Of a stretch of 64,000 nt of DNA, positions 54,024-61,553 are shown piece by piece; the stretch's first letter is position 1, and every line of letters begins with the position of its first letter. The stretch is from Niastella sp. OAS944 (GTDB lineage Bacteria > Bacteroidota > Bacteroidia > Chitinophagales > Chitinophagaceae), in NCBI GenBank assembly GCA_024809215.1, contig JANUBW010000004.1, positions 310,001 through 374,000 on the forward strand, given 5' to 3'. The notes under the pieces are model-generated. The model saw nothing but the letters and a program-made list of their open reading frames with translations, ran no database searches and was not told the origin of the DNA. The translations under genes and the position numbers were made by a program.

Positions 54024-55409
54024 CTACTTCTTACCACCATCAAACATTGCCCTCAACTCCTCATAACTATGAATAGCATTCGCCGGCAACCTCTCCCCCT
54101 TCTCGCCAAATACATATAATGCAGACTCGGGCTCAATGGTCACTTTGCTCTCGTCTATTTTCCCGTCTTTATCCTTTATCGTGTTTAGATGGAAATGTTT
54201 TGCGATGAAATCATATAAGGCAGTGCGTTTGCTGATGCCGTAATCATGTCCTTCATTGGGCAAATGCACATTCTCTACCAGCTCAGGTTTTCCATAATAA
54301 CCATACATCTTTTTCAAATATGGAAATTCATTCTCAGGCACATGGGCCGTCCAGTCTTTACCATCAGAAATAACCAATTGCGGACGAGGCGCTGCCATAG
54401 CTGCGATCTCGGCATTATTGGTGCCACCGCCGCATAAATGCACAGGCATGCCACTTTCGCAAGGGCATCCACCGCTGTGATACGATGATACCATTACAAC
54501 GGGCACACTTAATTTTATACGATCATCCAACGCTGTTACCAGCATGGTATGACTGCCGCCGCCTGAACCACCGCTTATTGCAACACGATTGGTATCGGCT
54601 TCCTTTAACTTTAATAAATAATCAAGGATGCGAAAAGCGCCTAAAGTTTGCACCGTCATAGCCAGGCTGCGACGGTGATCTTCTGATTTGAATTGCAACA
54701 GCGATTCGCCCCAGGCGAAAATATCGTAGCTAATGGCAATACAACCCATACGGGCCAGTGTAGCGCAACGGTACTGGCAATCGGCCCGGTAACGATGTTT
54801 GTCCCAATGACCATCGGGACATAAAACCACCGGCACCTTTCCTTTTACCTTAGCCGGACGGTATAACGACCCGCAGGTATACACGCCGGGTAATACTTCA
54901 AATGCAATATTCTCTACTGTATAGCCATCCATTTTACGAACCGGTGTAATGATGGGCTTTGAAGCCGGCGCCGTAGGTATAGGCGACAACTGTAAAGCCG
55001 AATACATACAGGCACGCATTTCATTTTTGCGTTTTTCCCAGCTGGTTACGTCATTATATAATGAAGACAAATACTCCAGTTGTGCTTTGCCTTCTTCTAC
55101 TGTTTTTAAATGATACTGAAAGGCACTGATCTTATAGGCCTTATCGCCGGTTTTGCTAAATGAAAGGTCTTGCGAAGCCAATACATTTTGCAGCGTCGTT
55201 TCCACATCGGGACGAAAACGCCAGCGGGCATAAGTAACCCAACGATCGCTCACCATATTATCGTTATACCTGATCTTAATTCCGTACTGGTTTTGAATTT
55301 CGGTCAAAACCTGTTTTAACGGTTCGCGATAGGCATCATCTGAAGTCTGGCTCATACTGTCGAGCCAAACTGCCACAGTACAGATAATAAAAAAGACTTT
55401 TCGTATCAT
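54024..55409 (-). CDS. Alpha/beta-hydrolase esterase with STN-like N-terminal domain
   Basis: A 461-residue exported esterase. After the signal (MIRKVFFIICTVAVWLDSMS) residues ~28-95 resemble a Secretin/TonB short N-terminal (STN) domain (PLKQVLTEIQNQYGIKIRYN, TLQNVLASQDLSFSKTGDKAYKI). The catalytic domain has the nucleophile in ISGGSGGGS (S282), a probable acid near ISDGKDW (D349) and the His in NEGHDYG (H388). It resembles acetyl-xylan/methyl-esterases; the RG-II methylesterase BT1017 of Bacteroides also has an extra N-terminal domain. It likely removes methyl or acetyl groups from pectin. Same strand as its neighbours. Confidence 0.82.
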   Translation of the reverse strand: MIRKVFFIICTVAVWLDSMSQTSDDAYREPLKQVLTEIQNQYGIKIRYNDNMVSDRWVTYARWRFRPDVETTLQNVLASQDLSFSKTGDKAYKISAFQYHLKTVEEGKAQLEYLSSLYNDVTSWEKRKNEMRACMYSALQLSPIPTAPASKPIITPVRKMDGYTVENIAFEVLPGVYTCGSLYRPAKVKGKVPVVLCPDGHWDKHRYRADCQYRCATLARMGCIAISYDIFAWGESLLQFKSEDHRRSLAMTVQTLGAFRILDYLLKLKEADTNRVAISGGSGGGSHTMLVTALDDRIKLSVPVVMVSSYHSGGCPCESGMPVHLCGGGTNNAEIAAMAAPRPQLVISDGKDWTAHVPENEFPYLKKMYGYYGKPELVENVHLPNEGHDYGISKRTALYDFIAKHFHLNTIKDKDGKIDESKVTIEPESALYVFGEKGERLPANAIHSYEELRAMFDGGKK

Positions 55410-55435
55410 TGATTAATTAATTATTCTAAGTTTAT

Positions 55436-55505
55436 GAAGTAAGAAGTACGAAGTATAAAGCTCGTGATCTTTTGTATTTCCTACTTCCTACTTCTTACAT
55501 CCTGC
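55436..55505. repeat. Heptanucleotide inverted array (GAAGTAC / CTTCCTA type)
   Basis: GAAGTAA, GAAGTAC, GAAGTAT units (55436-55456) face TTTCCTA, CTTCCTA, CTTCTTA, CATCCTG, CTTCAGC units (about 55477-55510). It is the same family as the array at 35188 and lies between the symporter and esterase genes. Confidence 0.85.
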
Positions 55506-55512
55506 TTCAGCC

Positions 55513-57099
55513 TCATACTGCGCGCAATGTTACTTTCTCAGCATTTCGCTCAATCTTTCTCGCTTCCTTCCAACCTGTATACAACAGGTTTTTATCAAGC
55601 ACAGGTTTAGGGAAAAACAGGCTGGCCACATAACCCACTCCAATCACCACCAGGTGACTGTACACACCCAACATCAGTTTATCGTGGCCGAAATTATATT
55701 TACCCAAATCAAGCAACAGGTGTTTTTCTGCCCCGGTGCCTATTCTGGTAGACGTCAAAAACGCATAGGCCGTAAAAACAATACAGGTAATAATTCCAAT
55801 ATTCACTCCCTGCCTGTTTGCACGGGCGCTGAAAATTCCCAGCATAAAGATCCCTACAATACCACCGGAGAATATCGCGTATAGCGTGAACACGATGCCC
55901 AACACACCTTCGCTTCCTGCTTTAATATATAAACTACCAATACCAATAGCCAATAAACCAGAGATCACTACCGTCCATTTGCCAGCTTTCAAATATTCTT
56001 TATCCGGGCGGTTGCGACGTATTTTCTTATAATAATCTTCCACACCCACCGCGGCCAAACTATTGAGATCGGCGCTCAAACTGCAAATAGCAGCGGAGAT
56101 CATGGCCGATAAGATCAAACCGGTTACCCCTACCGGTAATTTTGTTGCAATGAAATAAGGGAATACCTGCGGCGCCTGTATACCTGCAGGTAAGCTGTGG
56201 TGCTGGTAATAAGCAAATAAAGCCGTACCAATAAACATGAACAGCATCCATACAGGAACCGTTAACAGAATGCCCATCAGCGAAGCGCGAATGGCGCCTT
56301 TGTCGGTTTTTGCTGTTAAATACCGTTGCACTACAGTTTGATCGGTACCATATTTTTGAATGGCGTAAAAGGCGCCATTGATAGCCATTACAAGAAAGGT
56401 AAGTTTGGTAAGGTCTGCATCATACGGGCCAAAACCGGTGCGGCCATGCGAACTGGCTATTTGCCAAACCGCGGAAGGGCCGCCATCCGTTGAAAACAGG
56501 ATAACAGACAAACAAACTATACCGGTAGCAAACAACATGAAACCCTGAAACACATCGAGCCAGATCACCGCTTCAATACCACCCATCAGGTTTACCAATA
56601 TGATAATACAACCGATAACCGTGATCATGAGCATGGTATTTCCACCAATCATAGCATCCAGCGCCAGCGCCAGTAAGAACAGCACTGTTCCCATTCCAGA
56701 GAACTGTCGTAACACAAATGCCAAAGAGCTGTAATAGCGGGCAAACGTTCCAAAGCGTTTTTCAAAATACTCGTACGTGCTCAATCCAATTACTTTCCTA
56801 TAGAGTGGTACAATGAACCAGATAGTACCTATTAAAACAACCGGTACCATAAGCCCCTGTACAAGCAGGATCCAGTTATTGGTAAAACCTTCAGCCGGAT
56901 AAGCCAAAAAGGTTACACTACTTATAAGCGTTGCCAGCAGCGACATTCCTATGGCCCAGGCCGGAACCCGGCCCTGCGCCAGAAAGAATGATTTTAATGA
57001 ATTCTGCCGGCGCGCAAACGAAAAGCCTACGATAAGGGTCACCATCAAAAAACAAACGATGATGACATAGTCAACTAAGTGCAATGATATTTTAAACAT
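55513..57099 (-). CDS. Sodium:solute symporter (SSS family), second copy
   Basis: A 528-residue SSS carrier with about 13 membrane segments. Opening SLKSFFLAQGRVPAWAIGMSLLATLISSVTFLAYPAEG and helix-8 region ISAAICSLSADLNSLAAVGVEDYY match the family. It is clearly different in sequence from the carrier at 48138. It is last of the tightly packed unit with the DUF1537 kinase (27-bp gap), so an acid sugar such as a tetronate is a good candidate substrate. A heptamer inverted repeat follows its stop. Confidence 0.9.
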   Translation of the reverse strand: MFKISLHLVDYVIIVCFLMVTLIVGFSFARRQNSLKSFFLAQGRVPAWAIGMSLLATLISSVTFLAYPAEGFTNNWILLVQGLMVPVVLIGTIWFIVPLYRKVIGLSTYEYFEKRFGTFARYYSSLAFVLRQFSGMGTVLFLLALALDAMIGGNTMLMITVIGCIIILVNLMGGIEAVIWLDVFQGFMLFATGIVCLSVILFSTDGGPSAVWQIASSHGRTGFGPYDADLTKLTFLVMAINGAFYAIQKYGTDQTVVQRYLTAKTDKGAIRASLMGILLTVPVWMLFMFIGTALFAYYQHHSLPAGIQAPQVFPYFIATKLPVGVTGLILSAMISAAICSLSADLNSLAAVGVEDYYKKIRRNRPDKEYLKAGKWTVVISGLLAIGIGSLYIKAGSEGVLGIVFTLYAIFSGGIVGIFMLGIFSARANRQGVNIGIITCIVFTAYAFLTSTRIGTGAEKHLLLDLGKYNFGHDKLMLGVYSHLVVIGVGYVASLFFPKPVLDKNLLYTGWKEARKIERNAEKVTLRAV

Positions 57100-57126
57100 A
57101 TGGCAATTATAATATGATACAATCTG

Positions 57127-58284
57127 TTAGAAACTCCAAAGACCTTCCGGCCACTGATAGCTACCGGGCTTAACCGTTATATATAAACCAGCATCGTTTG
57201 TTTGCATTCGCACTACACCGGGCGCCATTTCTTCAACCGGGTAAAAATGCGTAAGCCCCGACTGTGTGATCAATGCCCAGGCAGTAGCGCCACCTTCTAC
57301 GATCAGCTCCTGCACCATGCAGCGTTGTAATACTTCATGAACCAGTCCGGCCATTTTTTCTTTCAACAGGCCCGGACCGAAAGCGATATTTCGGGTTGAA
57401 TCTTCATGTATGGCCACAATGGCCTTTTCATGTTTTTTAACCAGGGCCACCACTTCGTTGGCCCATTTCACATAACTATAAGTTCCAGTGTGCACCGATT
57501 TGATGGTTTCCTCAGGCATATAGGATACCGGCCCACCGGCGGCTTTAATGTTTTTTATGGCGTTGCGGGTATTGGCAAACGTGGTGCCGCATACAAACAA
57601 ACTAAGCGGCAATCGTTCAATAGGCTCATCATTTGCGGCATTCATTTTTCTACCAGCCAGGAGCTTATCGAGCATAGCGGTAAAGAAACCAGCAGCACCG
57701 GCAATGAGGGTTTTATTATCAACCCGTTCGGCCCATGCCTGCAAGTCGGCCGTTTGAGTAGCCTCGCCTACTATTATCCCTGTTGCGGGCAAAGCTTCAG
57801 CAGGCTTTTTAACTGACACCGGATAACCATTGCAACGCAGCATCTCTGTAATTACAGAACTGGTAATGGCAAAGTCAGGATCATGTGAAAAGCTGCTTTC
57901 ATGTACCGGTTTGCCCTGTAAATAATAGCGGCCATCTTTTATTGTTCTGCCCAATGCCGGATTAGCTGAAACCAATACCGCCTTCTCAAAACCGGTAAGC
58001 GACAATTGCGCCCGCATTTCGGCCAACACATGGCCCCGCAATACCGAATCTGTTTTTTTAAAGATCATCTCTGGTCGTAATGCCATCAGTTCACGGGTAT
58101 GTTTTTCCATTTCCTGAACGGCTGCTGCTTCCGACATCGATCGGGTATCGGTAGCCACAACAAAGAGATCGGCTTTTGTATCTTTATTTACCTGAGCGCC
58201 CAGCTCCACTTTCAGGTGATAGCGCAAGCCTATGCCCGCCAACTCGGCAGCCCCGGTAAAATCATCTGCTATCACCACTATCAT
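57127..58284 (-). CDS. DUF1537 four-carbon acid sugar kinase family protein (DtnK-like candidate)
   Basis: A 385-residue acid-sugar kinase. The N-domain starts MIVVIADDFTGAAELAGIG and includes FKKTDSVLRGHV (sugar acid binding). The C-domain has the VEGGATAWALITQSG nucleotide site and the PGVVRMQTNDAGLYITVKPGSY ending. Its ATG overlaps the stop of the PdxA2-like gene by one base (TAATG), and this kinase/PdxA2 pair is the known arrangement for D-threonate 4-phosphorylation followed by oxidation. It is only 45% or so alike in layout to the other kinase at 43182 by eye and probably has another substrate. Confidence 0.88.
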   Translation of the reverse strand: MIVVIADDFTGAAELAGIGLRYHLKVELGAQVNKDTKADLFVVATDTRSMSEAAAVQEMEKHTRELMALRPEMIFKKTDSVLRGHVLAEMRAQLSLTGFEKAVLVSANPALGRTIKDGRYYLQGKPVHESSFSHDPDFAITSSVITEMLRCNGYPVSVKKPAEALPATGIIVGEATQTADLQAWAERVDNKTLIAGAAGFFTAMLDKLLAGRKMNAANDEPIERLPLSLFVCGTTFANTRNAIKNIKAAGGPVSYMPEETIKSVHTGTYSYVKWANEVVALVKKHEKAIVAIHEDSTRNIAFGPGLLKEKMAGLVHEVLQRCMVQELIVEGGATAWALITQSGLTHFYPVEEMAPGVVRMQTNDAGLYITVKPGSYQWPEGLWSF

Positions 58285-59330
58285 TAGGCTGGCTTTTGTT
58301 GTTTAATTCTGTGTTTGCTTAATTGTACAGCGGCTTCAATGGCCAATACCATGGCATCTGGACTGGCAATGCCTTTGCCGGCAATTTCAAATGCAGTACC
58401 GTGGTCAACCGAAGTACGGATGATGGGCAGGCCCATTGTGATGTTCACCCCTTTTACACTGTCCATTTGCTTTTTCTCGGCATTCCATTTAAAACCGGTG
58501 AGTTTGAAAGGAATATGTCCCTGATCGTGGTACATAGCTACAATACCACCATAAGTACCCGTAGCCGCTTTTGAAAACAACGTATCAGCAGGCACAGGAC
58601 CATCTACATCATAACCCATTTTACGGGCTTCTTCTACCGCTGGTTTTATTTCACCATCGTCTTCGGTACCAAACAAACCAGAATCACCAGCGTGGGGATT
58701 TAAACCAGCCACACCAATTTTAGTATTTGTAGCACCCAACGACAGAATACCGTTGTGCAGCAATTCTATCACCTGAATGATGCGGTCTTTCTTTACCAGG
58801 TCACAGGCTTCGCGCAGCGACACGTGGGTTGACACATGTATCACCCGCATGTTCTCTTCTACCAGCAACATGGCATATTTTTTTGTGCCGGTATAGTGTG
58901 CATATATTTCCGTATGACCGGCAAAGTGATGCCCGGCCTCGTTGATCGATTTCTTATTGATAGGCCCTGTAACGGTAGCGTCAATATCACCTGCCATTGC
59001 CAGTTCAATCACTTTCTTAACAGCCAGAAAAGAAGCATCACCCGCCATAGCAGAAATTTCGCCAAATACCAGCTTGCTCATATCAACGTTCTTCAGATCG
59101 AGCACATCAACCGTACCTATTTTAAAGGCAGCGTCTTTTACTGTGGTAATGGCGTTTACTGTTGCCGGTAATTTCAGGCGTTGAACAATATCGTTGAACA
59201 CACCTGCATCGCCTACCAGTAATGGGCGGCAAATAGCATGTATGCTTTCATTTAATAATGCTTTAACGGCGATCTCCGGACCAATACTGGCCGGATCACC
59301 CATTGTAATTCCTATGATTGGCTTTTGCAT
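58284..59330 (-). CDS. PdxA2-like 4-phospho-acid-sugar dehydrogenase
   Basis: A 348-residue enzyme of the PdxA family. It has the GITMGDPASIGPEIAVKA start, the metal-binding His residues in GHHFAGHTEIYAHYTG, MYHDQGHIPFKL and SVDHGTAFEIAGKG, and normal length. True PdxA makes vitamin B6; here the kinase partner and absence of other B6 genes point to PdxA2, which oxidises and decarboxylates 4-phospho-D-threonate or similar to dihydroxyacetone phosphate. It starts 3 bp after the DapA-like gene. Confidence 0.9.
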   Translation of the reverse strand: MQKPIIGITMGDPASIGPEIAVKALLNESIHAICRPLLVGDAGVFNDIVQRLKLPATVNAITTVKDAAFKIGTVDVLDLKNVDMSKLVFGEISAMAGDASFLAVKKVIELAMAGDIDATVTGPINKKSINEAGHHFAGHTEIYAHYTGTKKYAMLLVEENMRVIHVSTHVSLREACDLVKKDRIIQVIELLHNGILSLGATNTKIGVAGLNPHAGDSGLFGTEDDGEIKPAVEEARKMGYDVDGPVPADTLFSKAATGTYGGIVAMYHDQGHIPFKLTGFKWNAEKKQMDSVKGVNITMGLPIIRTSVDHGTAFEIAGKGIASPDAMVLAIEAAVQLSKHRIKQQKPA

Positions 59331-59333
59331 GTC

Positions 59334-60230
59334 TTATTGGGGAGGGAGGTTATTTAATATTTTTTGTTCTTCTTCGTTTGACAATTGATGCAGGGGCGGC
59401 ATCATATACGTATCGCACAGGCCTTCTTTCTTCATCAATACTTTTAGCGCCCACAACGATTCGCCTAATGTTTTACCACCCTGGTAAACATTACCCAGCG
59501 CATCGGACTTTTTTTGCAGTTCATATGCTTTTTCGGCATTGCCCTGCATGGCCGCGTTATACAAATCATTATACAACCCAGGCGCAAAATTGCCTGTGCT
59601 TGGAATAATACCATCGCCACCTTTCAACAGGGTTTGTGCAGACTGCGCTGCCCAACCGGCAAAGTAGCAGAAGTCTTCGCGTTGGCCACGAAGTTTTAAT
59701 GCAGCTTGTAAACGTTCTTCATTACGTTCAGAATCTTTTAAACCAACGATCTTTGGATGATGGCTTAATTCCTCCACTACATCTAATGGAATTGACATAT
59801 GAACGGTAGGCGGAATGTTGTAGATCATCAATGGGCCAGCTAGCTTTTCTGCAAGTTTTATGAAATAAGCTTTCATTTGCCCCGGGGTTAAAGGGTAATA
59901 GTTTGGCAATGTAGCTACCACCACATCTACCCCGGCATCAAAGCAACGGTTGGCAAAGGCTACAGATTCATCCAACACATTGGAAGAGATACCTGCATAC
60001 AATACATCGCCCGCCTTTTTAAGGCTGGCGGCTGTTTGTAAAAAATCCTGTTTTACCGATTGAGACAGCGAAGCGGCCTCACCGGTAGTACCCAAAATAA
60101 ATGGGGTTACATTATGCCGGCGGAAATTATCAAGCATTCTTTCCACCGCGCCGCGATCTAATGTGAGGCTTGCAGTTAACGGGGTTACCGTTGGCACTAC
60201 CACCCCTTTGTATTTCTTATGGTGTTGCAT
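59334..60230 (-). CDS. Dihydrodipicolinate synthase/N-acetylneuraminate lyase family aldolase
   Basis: A 298-residue class I aldolase-type TIM barrel. The motifs are FILGTTGEAASLS (TTGE 48-51), catalytic Tyr in MIYNIPPTV (Y137) and the Schiff-base Lys in VGLKDSER (K165). Lysine biosynthesis is unlikely given the operon of catabolic genes, so it is more likely an aldolase or dehydratase acting on a 2-keto-3-deoxy acid. It lies 2 bp after the Fe-ADH gene and 3 bp before the PdxA2-like gene. Confidence 0.9.
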   Translation of the reverse strand: MQHHKKYKGVVVPTVTPLTASLTLDRGAVERMLDNFRRHNVTPFILGTTGEAASLSQSVKQDFLQTAASLKKAGDVLYAGISSNVLDESVAFANRCFDAGVDVVVATLPNYYPLTPGQMKAYFIKLAEKLAGPLMIYNIPPTVHMSIPLDVVEELSHHPKIVGLKDSERNEERLQAALKLRGQREDFCYFAGWAAQSAQTLLKGGDGIIPSTGNFAPGLYNDLYNAAMQGNAEKAYELQKKSDALGNVYQGGKTLGESLWALKVLMKKEGLCDTYMMPPLHQLSNEEEQKILNNLPPQ

Positions 60231-60232
60231 CG

Positions 60233-61381
60233 TTAATAAGCTGCGTTATAAATATCAATTGCATCTGCTTCGGTTATCGGGCGCGGATTGTTCTTTAACA
60301 ACCGCGTGATCTTCATGGCGTCGATTGCCATTTGTGGTATGGCCTCTTTGGGGATATTTACATCCCGCAGCCTGGCCGGAATTCCACAAGCACTGATCAG
60401 TGATCTTATTTTATCAATACCCTTCAGGGCTGTTTTTATATCATCTGCTTCGCGTTCGCAACCCAGTGCAATGGCTACATCGGCATAGCGTTTTGGCGCC
60501 GCCACATAGTTGAACTCCATTATATAGGGCAACAACAAAGCATTCGACAAGCCGTGAGCCAAATGGAAGGTGCTGCCCAATGGATACGACAGCGCATGCA
60601 CACCGGCCGTGTTAACGGGGCCTAAACAAAAACCACCTAACAGGCTACCCATGGCAACCTGCGTACGGGCCTCTTCATCGCTACCATTTTGCACGGCAGT
60701 TACAATATGCGCTGCTATGAGGCGCATACCTTCAAATGCATATACATCTATCAATGGATGCGCAAACAGGTTGGTATACGCTTCGAGGCAATGCGTCAAT
60801 GCATCTAAACCAGTGGCAGCCGTAATAGCGGCCGGCACGCTCATGGTAAGTAACGGATCAACATATACTATATCGGGCACCAGGAAGGGACTGATAAATC
60901 CTTTCTTCTGGTTATCTGTTTCATCAACCAAAATTGAGTTGGGCGATACCTCACTGCCTGTTCCGGAAGTAGCCGGTAAACAGATCAGTTTCTTTGGCCG
61001 GCTTTTCAGAAAACCAATGCCAACAATATCTTTTAATTCCTGTTCATTATCGAGCAATGCAGCTATCAGTTTGGCCACATCGAGCACACTGCCACCGCCT
61101 ATACCTACCACTATATCGGGATTGAACCCTTTTACTTCATTCAGCATTTGCTGTACATCGGCAAATGAAGGTTCATTGGTAATGTTTGTATTTACGGTTA
61201 CCTTAACACCCTTTTCTTCAAGCTTTGCCATCACTGCCTTTAGCTGGTTCAGCAAGGGCGTTATGGTCACTATCAACACCTTACCGGCCGATAGCCCCGT
61301 TATTTCATCGGGCAATTGTTCAAGTGTTCCTTTACCGAACACCAGTTTACCCGGGAAGTTTATCTTTAAAATATCTTGCAT
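60233..61381 (-). CDS. Iron-containing alcohol dehydrogenase
   Basis: A 382-residue group III dehydrogenase. NAD-binding GIGGGSVLDVAK, the PATSGTGSEVSP loop, the metal-site segment GLDALTHCLEAY and the HALSYPLGSTFHLAHGLSNALLLPY stretch with metal-binding His residues are intact. Length matches lactaldehyde/propanediol reductase FucO and hydroxy-acid dehydrogenases. It is the first gene of the compact five-gene module, so it probably oxidises the first acid-sugar or reduces an aldehyde made by the aldolase. Confidence 0.9.
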   Translation of the reverse strand: MQDILKINFPGKLVFGKGTLEQLPDEITGLSAGKVLIVTITPLLNQLKAVMAKLEEKGVKVTVNTNITNEPSFADVQQMLNEVKGFNPDIVVGIGGGSVLDVAKLIAALLDNEQELKDIVGIGFLKSRPKKLICLPATSGTGSEVSPNSILVDETDNQKKGFISPFLVPDIVYVDPLLTMSVPAAITAATGLDALTHCLEAYTNLFAHPLIDVYAFEGMRLIAAHIVTAVQNGSDEEARTQVAMGSLLGGFCLGPVNTAGVHALSYPLGSTFHLAHGLSNALLLPYIMEFNYVAAPKRYADVAIALGCEREADDIKTALKGIDKIRSLISACGIPARLRDVNIPKEAIPQMAIDAMKITRLLKNNPRPITEADAIDIYNAAY

Positions 61382-61418
61382 ATGGTTTGAATGTTCTAAT
61401 TCTTAACAATCTATCGCC

Positions 61419-61549
61419 AGTTTCCGGTTACCGGTTTCCCGCGGCGCGGCAGCTGGGATTTGTATTTTGTATTCCCTGTAACCGGCAACCTGTAACCTGT
61501 AACGGTATTTTGTATTCCCCGGCAACAGGCACCCGGTAACCGGTAACAC
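61419..61549. repeat. Heptanucleotide cluster with inverted arms
   Basis: AGTTTCC, GGTTACC, GGTTTCC units from about 61421; then CTGTAAC, CGGCAAC, CTGTAAC, CTGTAAC units (about 61482-61503) and CGGCAAC, AGGCACC, CGGTAAC, CGGTAAC units (about 61521-61546). It separates the Fe-ADH operon from the upstream GH78/propeller gene. Confidence 0.85.
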
Positions 61550-61553
61550 ATTC

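Noticed and set aside
58284-59330. Vitamin B6 biosynthesis PdxA
   Set aside because: Coupled to a DUF1537 kinase in a catabolic operon without other pyridoxine genes, so PdxA2 is the better reading.
59334-60230. Lysine-pathway DapA
   Set aside because: Operon context is acid-sugar catabolism; only the superfamily is assigned.
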